Assembly (NCBI RefSeq): GCF_000243695.2
Contig: NZ_AHMN02000004.1
Coordinates: 480,707 to 544,706 of the forward strand
Source of the DNA: Leptospira kirschneri serovar Cynopteri str. 3522 CT
GTDB lineage: Bacteria > Spirochaetota > Leptospiria > Leptospirales > Leptospiraceae
DNA length: 64,000 nt
Reading direction: 5' to 3'
In this document: positions 1-10,182 of the stretch, piece after piece
How positions within the stretch are numbered: the stretch's first letter is position 1
Layout of the letters: each line of letters begins with the position of its first letter
The notes under the pieces: model-generated
What the model saw: only the letters and a program-made list of their open reading frames with translations
Told to the model about the DNA's origin: nothing
Database searches by the model: none
Position numbers and translations under genes: made by a program

Positions 1-118
1 CTTTTTCGGAAAAAAGTAGCCAAGTATCTTCCGGAATCAAAAGAGTGACCGTTTCGGAAGGATTTTTTTGAAGTGTAGAACAATTTTCATGATCAGAGTT
101 TAGTAATAAAGCGCCCAT
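1..118 (-). CDS. Partial CDS at window edge, N-terminal end of unknown protein
   Basis: An open frame starts with an ATG at 118 and reads leftwards off the window edge without a stop. About 39 residues are visible, beginning [17 protein letters not shown] and continuing into a hydrophobic stretch ending LLFSEK. The frame is also open for about 11 codons before this ATG, so the start is not certain. I do not recognise a family from this short piece. It could be spurious; the support is only an uninterrupted frame with plausible composition. Confidence 0.35.
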   Translation of the reverse strand, partial: MGALLLNSDHENCSTLQKNPSETVTLLIPEDTWLLFSEK

Positions 119-679
119 ACCTACTACGGTTCTCGTAAAGAGTGGAACGGATCAAATTTGAATCAAAAAAAATCACTCATCTCAAAAAATTTTTCGAGAG
201 TAATAGTGAATTTTTCCAAAGGAGCCATTTATAAAATAACATGAGTTAGGCGTGAGAATTTATGATTCATTTCTTGAAAAAAGTTGGAATCTGAACTTTA
301 CAGATCGATTTCTAAAATGTGGGAACTACTGCGAATCACAGTTTTACGAAAGAATTCCAAAATTGTGGGAACTCATACTTTTAGAAAATTCTCTTCACGT
401 TAAAATAAGATTCAAATTTTAAAGATAACCACGAAACCAGATAGATTCATGTAATTGAGGTTTTTAGAGTTCTATAAATTTTTTATTCACATATATCGTT
501 TTTTCAAAGAAAGATCTATTCTTCAGAACTATGTAAAATTGTACGCAAAATGTTCTACTGAAACAGTGTTTTACGATACTCAATTTTATAGGAAAGAGTA
601 ATAGAACTTCTTTCAAAAAGTGGCGTTTACTTGGAGGCGCCACTAAGTTGGGTTAGTGATTTATTTTTTAATAAATTAC
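119..679. repeat. Gene-free interval with dispersed GTGGGAACT-type repeat
   Basis: No credible gene is seen. About 225-420 holds a copy of the composite dispersed repeat: a GAGTTAGGCGTGAGAA-like end, a GGAATCTGAACTTTACAGAT segment, then two copies of GTGGGAACT spaced about 50 bp apart (near 320 and 365) and an ACTTTTAGAAAATT tail. The same segments recur near 12.2, 30.3, 34.1, 46.4, 54.2 and 63.3 kb. Confidence 0.7.
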
Positions 680-1159
680 TTATTGAGAAGCGTATTCTTT
701 CGCAAATTTATCAGAAGCGGCGTTGAGAGTATTTGCTGCCTTTTCGAAATCCTGATTGATGCGGTTGAGAACCTGATTGATTTCGTTTGAGTCTGCTTTA
801 TCACCTAATCCACGTAATTCGATCAAACGTTTGTAGTCTTTACTCACGATGTTCAAATAGGTTTCGAGTGCTTGGACGCCTGCGTTTTTAAAGCTGGAAT
901 CTCCTTTAAAGTCACCGATACCTTTTAATTTATTGAGTGAAGAAACCAGATTTGCTTCCCAAGTTTTTCTGACGTTTTCAGCGTTTGTAAGGTCTTCCTT
1001 TTCCATAGCTGCGTTTAACGCATCTAAATCATTTGTAGAAGTGTTCATGATTTCCATGATTTTATTGTTGTAATCTACCGGATCTTGTTTGCATCCGGAA
1101 GTTAAAAGAAAAATGCAACAAGCAGTTGCAATAATTGTACTGATAGAATATTTTTTCAT
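680..1159 (-). CDS. Hypothetical lipoprotein, 159 aa
   Basis: The product begins with a Lys-rich n-region, a hydrophobic core and a spirochaete-style lipobox ending LLTSGC (Cys at about residue 23), so it is predicted to be lipidated and anchored in the inner or outer membrane. The mature part is charged, mostly alpha-helical, with Asn/Asp/Glu-rich segments and no enzymatic motif that I recognise. It is alone: about 560 bp of repeat-bearing DNA separates it from the next frame on one side, and more than 1 kb of gene-poor DNA lies upstream. I do not assign a family. Confidence 0.8.
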   Translation of the reverse strand: MKKYSISTIIATACCIFLLTSGCKQDPVDYNNKIMEIMNTSTNDLDALNAAMEKEDLTNAENVRKTWEANLVSSLNKLKGIGDFKGDSSFKNAGVQALETYLNIVSKDYKRLIELRGLGDKADSNEINQVLNRINQDFEKAANTLNAASDKFAKEYASQ

Positions 1160-2425
1160 GCCAGTAAAAAATGAAACGTTCTATAAAATGTCAATAAAAA
1201 TTTGACTTTAAAAACTTAAAAACGGGAGTTGTAAATATAAAGAACAATTTAAATATCTGTTTGAATCTTTCCGAATTTGCGGGCATGATCAAACTTTAAA
1301 CGTTAATTTCAAAACCTCAGTTGCGCAAACTTGATCAAATTATACAGTGATAATATTTAGAAAATTCGTAAATAAATGTTATAGAAACATTGAATGTAAG
1401 TTCGTGTGTGTAGCGTTTTTATATAACTGAATAAAAAATGTAGAAGTTATTGCTTTTAGGAAATTATCTTTATTTTTTTATGGGAATTCACATCAACTCA
1501 GAATTAAAATTTATAAATTTATAATATTCTGTTAAACTATTTAATCTGAATGGATTTAGAGAGAATAAAAATGAGATTTTATCCTGCTATTTGGAACTAT
1601 ATAATAAAATACTTAATCTTTTAAACTTGATAGATGAAATTCAACGAAAAAAAATTGGGCAAATTCGGTATTGCGTGGACTGTACTTTTAGTTTCAGTTA
1701 ATAAAGTGCATAAAGGAAACTTAATGTAATATTTTGTCTTTAGTTACAATTTATTATAGAACGCGATCTGTCGAACGCCCTAAAACGCGACCTGCAGAGC
1801 GACCTAGAAAACTCAGTGAATGCCTCTCTAAGGATAGACATTCAGGAAGAGATGTATTGAGTTCAAGAAGTGGGACGCTGAGTTTTCTGCTTCAATCATT
1901 TTCGCATTGAATTATACCAAAAACGCGTTAATCAACACCTTATGAGAGTATTCATTGTATTTTGTTATATAAATTTGAGTAAGTCAAATATTCTGAAAAA
2001 TTTTATTTTCAAACTTCCTTTGAAAAAACGGGTCTGGTTATGCAGATATTTCTTTCAAAACTTGACAGGGTTCCTATAACCTAAAGTTGACCTTCTTTTC
2101 TTTTTGTTATAATATTTTTCGATATAATAAACAGAAAATATTGTGTCTCTTGAATTGTGTTAAATTTTTTTCTGTAAATTAGATTTTTGGATACGAAAAG
2201 TTTTTCTTCTAGGTTTTTGATGAATTCGTAGATACCCACAACGCAGACTCCGGCTGAGTTCATCGCTCCTCGAACAGAATCCGAATTCTTTCATTTAACT
2301 TTTGATTAGACTTTATTCTATCGTTATCTTTTTTCTTCGATCAATCATAACAATTGTTTTTTATATATTCAAAATATTAAATATACGGTTTGCAAAGGAT
2401 GACTCTTCTTTACGTATATTTGGTC
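1160..2425. other. Long gene-poor interval
   Basis: No gene is supported here. It contains the first copy of the about 250-bp dispersed repeat (1653-1913). The remainder is AT-rich sequence with short chance frames. A 60-codon frame at 2081-2263 on the minus strand has no ribosome-binding site or recognisable composition and is not called. Confidence 0.6.
1653..1913 (+). repeat. About 250-bp dispersed repeat, copy 1
   Basis: Shares a long collinear sequence with 6184-6424 and, inverted, with 36786-37035. Shared blocks in order are a TTGGGCAAAT-type start, ATAAAGGAAACTTAATGTA, ACAATTTATTATAGAACGCG, a GCGACC-rich segment, CTCTAAGGATAGACATTC and a CGCTGAGTTTTC end. No open frame spans it in any copy, so it looks like a non-coding repeat or the remains of a mobile element. 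Confidence 0.75.
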
Positions 2426-2640
2426 TCAAGAAAATGCACACAGACTTTTTGGAATTTTACTCTTCTCTGTTATTTCAAAGAGTTCCTTCTTTAAATTTTC
2501 ATTCTTGTCTTGAAACGGGTCATCATTCGTCATATACTTCTTTTTCTAATTTATCAAGTCATTCAAAGAGATTCCTCAATCTTTCGTTGTCTGGGTCGTT
2601 GAATTTATAAATAATCCAACAATTATGTTCTTTTTAAATT
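2426..2640 (-). pseudogene. Degenerate gene fragment of unknown family
   Basis: On the minus strand two neighbouring frames give protein-like text: one reads NDPDNERLRNLFE, an in-frame TGA, then LDKLEKEVYDE; a second, shifted frame takes over and reads FQDKNENLKKELFEITEK before a stop at 2426. The charged, helical character and the TGA where a Trp codon would fit suggest a gene that has lost its frame. The family is not recognised. An antisense plus-strand frame of 102 codons over the same DNA looks like a shadow. Confidence 0.35.
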
Positions 2641-2689
2641 TTTCTCTATATGTGTTTTATGAGTCATTCTTTTACACGGCCGTGTTTAC

Positions 2690-3097
2690 TCATTCGGAGA
2701 GATTTTTGTATTGAATTCGAACATTATGTTTTTTTAAATTTTTTTGCAGACGAATTTCATTTTTTGAAAGTTCTTCTAACTTTATTGTAGGTGGAAAGAG
2801 CAAGTCTTCAGGTTTTAACCAATTGAAATCATATAATTTTTGAAAGTAATGGACCAGTAGTGAGCCTGTCATTTGGAATGCATGATCAATAGCTCCGATT
2901 GAATCAAAACTAAACGCCACATGAACTTTTTCGGAACCAATGCCTATAATTTGTAAAGTACAATACCAAGGAAAGTCCGGATCTGGATAAAGTTTAGGTT
3001 TTCCAATTTTGATATGGACCTTAGATTTTTTTTTCCCAACTTGAAAGAGAATTTCCCGTTCCGCAATTACTGTTCCTAACCGATAGTTTTTTTTCAT
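2690..3097 (-). CDS. Hypothetical protein, 135 aa, with decayed tandem paralogue upstream
   Basis: The product starts MKKNYRLGTVIAEREILFQ and has no signal peptide or membrane segment, so it is probably cytosolic. It carries a Trp/Pro-rich middle (KPKLYPDPDFPWYC) and a helical end. I do not recognise the family with confidence. A second copy lies directly upstream at about 3335-3631, with the same opening (TVIAERELLFQ) and the same KPKxxPxPDxxWYC core, but it is broken by stops and frameshifts. This intact copy is therefore the survivor of a local duplication. Confidence 0.7.
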   Translation of the reverse strand: MKKNYRLGTVIAEREILFQVGKKKSKVHIKIGKPKLYPDPDFPWYCTLQIIGIGSEKVHVAFSFDSIGAIDHAFQMTGSLLVHYFQKLYDFNWLKPEDLLFPPTIKLEELSKNEIRLQKNLKKHNVRIQYKNLSE

Positions 3098-3334
3098 AAG
3101 AAGTTATTTTTAATAGTAAGGATTCGTTTACTATCTTTTTTCAATCTATGAAAATAAGGTTTTGTCCCAGCTTATACAAAAATTTTTTAAACCAGTAAAT
3201 GAAATGATGAAACGTAATTTGTGGGAGCTACTGTATTTTTATGAAAAGATTTAGTTGCATCAAAATAAGTTGAATTCATGTGAATTTACTTACAAAGTTG
3301 CATTTGACACCAGAAAGATTTTTGAGATAACTTT

Positions 3335-3631
3335 TTGTTCTTGTCCAAGCCAAATCAATTTTCCGGATTGAGTTTTTTGAAAATGAGAAAGGTCAATGAT
3401 AATCATTTTGATTGCAAGTTAGAACGATTGCATCGAGTTCTCTCCATAGGCGGCAGGTATTTTTTTGAATCCAATTTCTGTTATCTGTATCGGACAATAC
3501 CAACAATCGTCTGGTTTTGGAAAATATTTAGGCTTACTGATTTTTAAGATGATCTTTTGTTTTTATTTTTTGATTGAAAAAGAAGTTCTCTTTCTGCAAT
3601 TACAGTTCTTAACTTGAATTGTTTTTCGATT
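3335..3631 (-). pseudogene. Frameshifted paralogue of the 2690-3097 gene
   Basis: Reading the minus strand from about 3631 gives EKQFKLRTVIAERELLFQ, matching the start of the neighbouring intact gene. After a stop the match resumes in another frame as ISKPKYFPKPDDCWYC followed by PIQITEIG, again collinear with the intact gene (IGKPKLYPDPDFPWYC, LQIIGIG). Further stops follow. The plus-strand 70-codon frame over the same DNA is a shadow. The duplication preceded the nearby IS5 insertion or was independent of it; the sequence does not say which. Confidence 0.65.
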
Positions 3632-3729
3632 ATAAATTATATTTTTATTCTATTTTGGTAGAACGATTTTAATTAAGAGCCGGTCTCAAAACTGGTTGTA
3701 CTTTTGAATCGTAATTATTTACTTGTGAA

Positions 3730-4077
3730 ATGGACAAATATTATTCAGAGATACCGGATGGACTTTGGAAACAAATAGCCCCATTGATCCCGAAAGAAAA
3801 GGTAAATCCGAAAGGAGGTCGCAATCGAGTACCAACACGATTAGTAATGGCCGGTATCATCTATCGAATGAAAACAGGCTGTCAGTGGCGTGCCATTCCG
3901 AATGAGTTTGGATCTGGCCAAACTTGTCACAGAAGATTTCAAGAATGGGAACGAGCAGGAGTATTCAAAAAGATTTATAAATCTATTTTAAAATATTATG
4001 ATGTAAAGAATCAGATAGCATGGGACTGGGCTTCGATGGATTCAGCAATGGTTAAAGCTCCCAAAGGGGGAGCTTAA
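3730..4077 (+). CDS. IS5-family transposase, first frame (N-terminal part)
   Basis: 115 residues starting MDKYYSEIPDGLWKQI, the usual opening of IS427-group transposases (DUF4096-like helix-turn-helix region with GGRNRVPTRLVMAGIIYR and TGCQWRAIP). It ends in DWASMDSAMVKAPKGGA, which supplies the first catalytic Asp of the DDE triad. Translation stops at a TAA just after CCCAAAGGGGGAGC, while the rest of the enzyme is open in the -1 frame. That arrangement fits the frameshift expression known for this IS group; the G5 run is the likely slip site. Confidence 0.88.
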   Translation: MDKYYSEIPDGLWKQIAPLIPKEKVNPKGGRNRVPTRLVMAGIIYRMKTGCQWRAIPNEFGSGQTCHRRFQEWERAGVFKKIYKSILKYYDVKNQIAWDWASMDSAMVKAPKGGA

Positions 4078-4151
4078 CTGGGAAAAACCCTACAGACCGT
4101 GCCAAATTAGGGGTTAAACGGCATATTCTTACAGATGGAAATGGAATTCCT

Positions 4152-4526
4152 TTGGCCATAACATTGAGTGGAGCCAATGTTCATGATAAACACGCTGTAA
4201 AAGATACGTTGAATTCAATCCTGATTTTTTCCGGTAGAAGAAAAAAGAAACCAAAACATCTTTGTTTAGATAAAGGATATGACTTTAAAGATACAGAAAA
4301 ATTAATTAGAAGAAGAAATATCCGGCCTCACATTCGAAGAAGAGGCGAGAAACCATTGATCGGTAAATATAAAGGAAAGCCTCGAAGATGGGTCGTTGAA
4401 AGAACTAACAGTTGGCACAATCGATTCAGGGCTATCCTAATTCGTTGGGAAAGAAAATCTGAAAATTATCTTGCATCTCTTTATCTCGCAAGCTCTATCA
4501 TTGCTTTTAACTTTTTTGATAGGTAG
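4152..4526 (+). CDS. IS5-family transposase, second frame (C-terminal part)
   Basis: The visible ATG gives 124 residues, but the frame is already open from about 4074, where it encodes LTGKNPTDRAKLGVKRHIL, so this part is probably made by -1 frameshifting from the upstream frame rather than by its own start. It carries the second catalytic Asp (CLDKGYD) and the final Glu region (RRWVVERTNSWHNRF followed by RWERK), completing the DDE fold. No internal stop or gap is seen, so the fused product would be about 265 residues, normal for IS427-type transposases. Confidence 0.85.
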   Translation: MAITLSGANVHDKHAVKDTLNSILIFSGRRKKKPKHLCLDKGYDFKDTEKLIRRRNIRPHIRRRGEKPLIGKYKGKPRRWVVERTNSWHNRFRAILIRWERKSENYLASLYLASSIIAFNFFDR

Positions 4527-4558
4527 TTTTGAGACCGGCTCTAAGTTGAAAATGGTCA

Positions 4559-5830
4559 TCAAGATTTATACAATAAAAAAGGCTCTTGGTCGTGTTCACT
4601 GCCGAAAATGAACCAAAAATTTTCGGACTCTGGTGAAAAAATATCTGTAAGAACTTCGTTTAACAAAATTGATAAAAATAAATTATAAAGTTTTTTTACG
4701 ATCCAATATTCTTGAGAATTGCAAAGTTCTAATATACTATCGATTCCTTCAAATGCATCCGTAAAATCTATACCATTTTTGAGATCTTCGAATTTCAAAA
4801 ATTCACTTTCAAATACAAATGCACCTTTTCCGATTGTTTCAAATTGTTCGTAACCTCGGGCATAGGCGTAACCGTTAAATGGGGTTTGTGTTTCTCCGCC
4901 CCATTCGAAAAGAATCGTAGTGATTTCTGGAAAAGAAGTTTCCCAATGTTTTTTAAGTTTTTTGAATATTTTGGAAGTAGATTTGATGAAATTGACACGA
5001 TCTATTTTTGATAAAGAACTTTGCAGACTTTCTTGAATTTCTTTTGGAAGAGATTCAAAAAATTCTTTTTGATCGGCTTTTAATTTTTGAATCATCGATA
5101 GAAGTAGAGAATCTAAATTAGAAGATATACTTCCAGAAAGTAAATTTTTTGTTTTTTCTTTTTCGGCGAGATCTATTGGTTTTTTTTCTTCGTTATCGAT
5201 TGTTTCTTTATCCGCTCCCGCTTGGAGAAAAATTTGAATAAGATCTTGATAATCTCTTTCTGCTGCTTCATGTAAAACGGTTCTTCCTTCTGAATTTTTC
5301 CAATTTATATTGGAACCGGCATTTAGTAAAATGGAGACGCATTTTAAAGAATTATAATGTACTGTCCAATACAAAGGAGTTTCGTTCTTTAGATTACCTT
5401 GATTAGGATCTAAACCTTGTTCTAAAAGAAATTCTAAAATAGAAATTTGATTATTTAACGCAGCGTAATGGAGTAAAGAAGTTTGATCGTTATTCTTTTC
5501 GAATAAATTGGCTCCGTGTTTATGCAGAAGTTGTAATAATTCGAGTCCTTCTTTTCTACCCCAAGGAATCTTAAATGCTGGGGTGTCTCCTTCGGTATTT
5601 TTAGAATTAACGTCAGCTCCTAAATTTATGAGTTTTTCGACAATTTCAAGGTTTCCGTTATTTACAGAGATGTGAAGTGGTGTATTTCCCCAATTATTTC
5701 TTGCTCCTTTATTCAAAGAGTGGCAATTGATGTTAGCACCTTCATTTAGTAAATTTTTTATTTTAGATATATCTGGGTTGGATTGTTCTACTTCTTTGAG
5801 TAGTCTAGAATTGTATAGATTGGATTCCAT
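4559..5830 (-). CDS. Ankyrin-repeat protein, 423 aa
   Basis: Residues about 5-225 form a run of roughly six ankyrin repeats, seen in the recurring patterns GNTPLHISVNNGNLEIVEKL, LINLGADVNSKNTEGDTP, TSLLHYAALNNQISILEFL and GRTVLHEAAERDYQDLI. Such repeats bind partner proteins. The last 190 residues have no repeats and are rich in aromatic and acidic residues; they may be a separate domain that I do not recognise. No signal peptide is present, so the protein is probably cytosolic. The IS5 element sits just past its stop codon and may carry off its terminator, but leaves the coding sequence whole. Confidence 0.85.
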   Translation of the reverse strand: MESNLYNSRLLKEVEQSNPDISKIKNLLNEGANINCHSLNKGARNNWGNTPLHISVNNGNLEIVEKLINLGADVNSKNTEGDTPAFKIPWGRKEGLELLQLLHKHGANLFEKNNDQTSLLHYAALNNQISILEFLLEQGLDPNQGNLKNETPLYWTVHYNSLKCVSILLNAGSNINWKNSEGRTVLHEAAERDYQDLIQIFLQAGADKETIDNEEKKPIDLAEKEKTKNLLSGSISSNLDSLLLSMIQKLKADQKEFFESLPKEIQESLQSSLSKIDRVNFIKSTSKIFKKLKKHWETSFPEITTILFEWGGETQTPFNGYAYARGYEQFETIGKGAFVFESEFLKFEDLKNGIDFTDAFEGIDSILELCNSQEYWIVKKLYNLFLSILLNEVLTDIFSPESENFWFIFGSEHDQEPFLLYKS

Positions 5831-6074
5831 AGTATGCCATGGAAATAAAGATTTATTTCAAGTGCAAGCTCATAAATGTAGAAATTTTTATTAGAGTTTT
5901 TCAATTGGAAATTATCAATATTTAAATTAATAAAGTATATAATGAATTTTTAAATCTTTATTTTTAGTTCAAGTTTGATTCCAATAATTTATCTTAAGGC
6001 ATTTAGATTGATCTTTTCTAATTTTGCTCAGGATTACAAATGAAAAATCAACCCAATGGTTTATGTTTTAATAA

Positions 6075-6161
6075 TAGAGTTGTTGAAGAATGAATTCTAT
6101 ATCTGTTTTATGAAAATGGTTGATTGAAACAGTTTTGTTAATACAAACTTTCAATAACTAT
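6075..6161 (-). repeat. MITE-like element, degenerate copy A
   Basis: Begins TAGAGTTGTTGAA and ends TTTCAATAACTA, the worn inverted ends of the family best seen at 63086-63187. The interior (AATTCTATATCTGTTTTAT) aligns with the copy at 37154-37244 in the same orientation. About 87 bp, non-coding. Confidence 0.6.
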
Positions 6162-6183
6162 AATATAGATTCAGTGGAAGGAA

Positions 6184-6424
6184 ATTTGGGCGAATCCTGT
6201 GTTGCCGGACTGCGCTTTTAGTTTTAGTTAATAAATTGCATAAAGGAAACTTAATGTAGTATTTTGTCTTTAGCTACAATTTATTATAGAACGCGATCTG
6301 TAACGCCCTAAACGCGACCTTGTAGAGCGACCTAAGAAACTAAAGCGAATGCCTCACTAAGGATAGGCATTCAGAAGAGAGTTCTGCTGAGTTCTCCGCT
6401 TCAATTGTTTTCGCATCGGAATTT
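6184..6424 (+). repeat. About 250-bp dispersed repeat, copy 2
   Basis: Collinear with copy 1 (1653-1913): the blocks ATAAAGGAAACTTAATGTA, ACAATTTATTATAGAACGCG and CTAAGGATAGGCATTC occur in the same order, and the end (CTCCGCTTCAATTGTTTTCG) matches as well. Small indels separate the copies. Non-coding. Confidence 0.75.
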
Positions 6425-6573
6425 TATTGAATTTATGTGAACGGTATTTTGTGATAAACATTTAGATATTCAATTTGATAGAGATGAGTAAAAGCGTTAT
6501 TTTCTAGTTTTAAATACTTTCCGAGTCTAAATAAAACGGAATGGAATTTTATTTTTTAGAGGTGTGTGTATTC

Positions 6574-7101
6574 ATGAATTATTGGATTTGGAAAAACGAT
6601 CGAGAAAATGGTCAGGCTATTATTCTCGGAGGATGAAGAGGAATATAAATTCGAAAAGAAGGTGGTGGACATCATAATGGACAAACGGTCTCAAGGTGAA
6701 CTTACTTAACCTGATGGTGATGGGAGCTCCTCCCATATTTTAGGGTCGAATAGTGTGCTTATTGCAAAAGTTTGGGGTAAGTAACATCGAAACTTTTTCA
6801 TGTAGAATCCAGAATACAAAAATTGGCGAGGTGCATGAAGATTACTTCGTCTTGAACGTAATCGAGAAGATTGCGTGTGTCGATTTTATAAAATCGTCGG
6901 TTGAGTATGTTGATGATAGTTTTAGTAAAATCTTTGTGTGGAAATATTTGACTTTGGATGAATCGTGAATTAAAGATCAACATCTATTCGTGTTGGAGGA
7001 AATACCTATACCAAATCATTGTACACAGATAAATTGCAGAAACGCTGGAGAAATCTAAAGTGACTGGAGTTCGTTTCCTGCCACAGTATGAGTCTAAATG
7101 A
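6574..7101 (+). pseudogene. Imm11-family (DUF1629) immunity protein pseudogene
   Basis: Starting at the ATG at 6574 the frames give MNYWIWKNDRENGQAI, then by shifts FGVSNIETFSCRIQNTKIGE, EDYFVLNVIEKIACVDF, a DQHLFVLEEIP segment, and a C-terminus reading KSKVTGVRFLPQYESK. The order and spacing (W at the start, GVxNIE, YxxxNxxxxIxCxDxxxS, LFxLEE, GVRFxP at the end) match the Imm11/DUF1629 immunity proteins that accompany polymorphic toxins. At least three frame breaks or stops are present, so no full product can be made. No toxin gene remains beside it. Confidence 0.65.
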
Positions 7102-7202
7102 TTCGTCTCACGTTTCTTGCGCTCTCTACGGATCGCTTGAAATGCTCTCGCAAGAAAGGTTCAAGTTGATATTTGATTTTGTTTGAAGTAAGTTTACTCC
7201 GC

Positions 7203-7282
<80 letters not shown>

Positions 7283-7334
7283 ATTCCAGTTTTTATGAGA
7301 AGTCTTGTTCTTCAAGTGAATTTCTCAAAAGAGA

Positions 7335-7872
<538 letters not shown>

Positions 7873-7889
<17 letters not shown>

Positions 7890-8382
7890 CCAGAGCCAGT
7901 TCCTTGAATTCAACAAGATCAAAAACCGGAATGGAAAATTTTTCTTTTTTTTCTTCTAAACTAATTTCAGAAGCCTTTTTGAAAAGTGGAACGGTGGAAA
8001 CTTGAAATACGAGCAAACCTTCCCAGAGACCATTTACTTCATATGCAGCGCCTTCCGAAAGTTTACGAACTTGTTTAAGTTTCGATCTGTCAAATTTGTT
8101 AATTCTATATTTATAATATACTGTATCTCCGTTCCAGTCATAAAAAATCGCGTAGTTTCCCTTGAGTTCTTGAAAAAAAAGTTTTAATGAATTCGGAAAA
8201 TCGGGAGATTCGGAAGATAGAGCTTCTTTAATATCGGAGATTCTAGGTTCTGAAAGAGAGATCGAATTTCGATACGTAGAAGCAGCCCTATGTATTTCCT
8301 GAGAAAAAACGGATAGGGTCAAAATATTAGAAAAAAGAAAACAAGTCCAAAATATTTTTTGAATATTTAAAAAACGTAACAA
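7873..8382 (-). CDS. Hypothetical exported protein, 169 aa
   Basis: A signal peptide is visible (hydrophobic segment ending LTLSVFSQ, cleavage near residue 28). The mature part has a YAIFYDWNGDTVYYKYRI stretch and a Leu/Glu-rich end, but no family that I recognise. Only 4 nt separate it from the upstream HEAT-repeat gene, and it overlaps the downstream gene by 17 nt, so the three are almost certainly one transcript. Confidence 0.7.
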
Positions 8383-8386
8383 TAGA

Positions 8387-9604
8387 TTAATCCTCTAAGT
8401 CCTCAGATTCGGGTTTGCCTCCTCCGGATGGAGAAGGAGAAGAGCCGCTTTCTCCCCCTGAAGGTCTTAGATCAGGACTGGAAGTTCCGGGTAACGGAGA
8501 GGGATCGCTCGAACGAATTGGTTTTTCTCTATGTCCTGACTTGGGTTTGATAGGAAGTGAAGAATCATCTGGATCCTTTCCGGATTCTCCTTTTTTTAAT
8601 TTTTCGATCGCTGTTTTTGCGGCTTTTTTTACTTTTTCACTCGGGTCTTTGTGAGCCTTATACTCTAAAATTTCAAGAACGGACATATCCCCCGTATCGG
8701 TAAGATGTTTGATCGCTCTAAGTCTTACGACGGGATCATCGTCTCTTGCATATGCATACAATTCTTCTAATATATCTTTGTCGCCCATAGAAACGAGTGC
8801 CGTAATGGAATGGATTTTTAGGGGTTGAAAGTCTTTAACTTCTTGTTTGTTTTTGAGATTCCTAATTTTTTCCAATTCCTCCTTGATCGTCTGCATTGAG
8901 GAAATGGATTTCATCTTGCCAAGAGAACTAACGGAAAAACTTCTAAGAGTGATTGGTTCTTTAGGGTCCTTATAGATTTCGAGTAACGTGTTCTCCGCTT
9001 TTTTATCCTTGTTCTTTCCGAAAAAAAGAGCGATTTGGGCTCTGATTTCTGGATCGTTGAAGTTTTCATGCAATCGAGCGAGTAAAAAAGAAGAAGATTC
9101 TTCTTGAGGAGGAAAGTCACCTAACGCATCTAAAAGGCCTACGGTAAGATTGGAATTTTTAGTAAAGTCCTGTGTTTTTAGTATTTCAAAAAGAATCGGA
9201 ACGGCCTTTTCGAACTTTAATTTTTTAGTGGCGTAGATGGATTCCTTTTGTATGTCCGGTTGTTCGTTTTTTAGAAGTTTAAGAATGGATTCTTCATATT
9301 GGGTGAGTTTTAATGTAGCAACGGTTCTAATTGTGTAGACCCTCATCATCCAATCGGGATCTTTATCTAAAATTTTACCGAGTTGATCTATTAGGATTCC
9401 GGAATGTTCAGGCGGAAACCGTTCAAGTTCTCGAAGCGCCATCGCTCTTTCTTTTGTAGTTCCGAACTTTAAAACCTGTAGAAGAACTTCTTTTTTCTTT
9501 AGAATTTGTTCTTCGGAAAGTTTAGTCGACTTTGATTGAGCAAATACGGAAATTTGCGTAAAAAGTAAAAGAAGAATATATGCAAAAAAAAGAATATGTT
9601 TCAC
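8387..9604 (-). CDS. HEAT-repeat exported protein, about 405 aa
   Basis: I favour the GTG at 9604 because it puts a clean signal peptide ([17 protein letters not shown], cleaved after VFAQ) at the N-terminus and removes a 65-nt overlap with the response regulator; an ATG at 9688 would add 28 Lys-rich residues before it. The body (about residues 30-330) is a series of HEAT/PBS-lyase-type helical repeats ([18 protein letters not shown] units such as [14 protein letters not shown]), a protein-binding scaffold. The tail of about 65 residues is Pro/Ser/Gly-rich and ends in acidic residues, probably disordered. Role unknown; location periplasm or outside. Confidence 0.8.
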   Translation of the reverse strand: MKHILFFAYILLLLFTQISVFAQSKSTKLSEEQILKKKEVLLQVLKFGTTKERAMALRELERFPPEHSGILIDQLGKILDKDPDWMMRVYTIRTVATLKLTQYEESILKLLKNEQPDIQKESIYATKKLKFEKAVPILFEILKTQDFTKNSNLTVGLLDALGDFPPQEESSSFLLARLHENFNDPEIRAQIALFFGKNKDKKAENTLLEIYKDPKEPITLRSFSVSSLGKMKSISSMQTIKEELEKIRNLKNKQEVKDFQPLKIHSITALVSMGDKDILEELYAYARDDDPVVRLRAIKHLTDTGDMSVLEILEYKAHKDPSEKVKKAAKTAIEKLKKGESGKDPDDSSLPIKPKSGHREKPIRSSDPSPLPGTSSPDLRPSGGESGSSPSPSGGGKPESEDLED

Positions 9605-9623
9605 AAAGTTAAGGTGTATTTTT

Positions 9624-10116
<493 letters not shown>

Positions 10117-10182
10117 TTTGTCCCAAATCGGAAAGTATCTTTAGAAATAGAATTGCGTCAAGAGTATATCTTTAAGATTTAC

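Larger units (their letters stand above)
3677..4541 (+). mobile_element. Complete IS5-family (IS427-like) insertion sequence, 865 bp
   Basis: The element is bounded by perfect 17-bp inverted repeats, GAGCCGGTCTCAAAACT at 3677-3693 and its complement at 4525-4541. It is flanked on both sides by TAA (3674-3676 and 4542-4544), a 3-bp target duplication of the TNA type typical of the IS427 group. Inside are two overlapping frames that together encode a DDE transposase. Ends and both frames look intact, so the element may still be mobile. It lies 17 bp beyond the 3' end of the ankyrin gene. Confidence 0.92.
5831..6573. other. Gene-free interval with MITE and dispersed repeat
   Basis: No gene is supported. 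It contains a degenerate MITE-like element (6075-6161) directly followed by copy 2 of the about 250-bp dispersed repeat (6184-6424). The rest is AT-rich with no recognisable signal. Confidence 0.6.

Noticed and set aside
2302..2610. 102-codon plus-strand frame with a hydrophobic start
   Set aside because: The opposite strand carries better protein-like text with frame breaks. The Ser/Leu/Phe-rich composition is what an antisense shadow gives.
6753..6968. Stand-alone 71-residue protein
   Set aside because: It is one frame segment of the Imm11-type pseudogene, with matching text in other frames on both sides.
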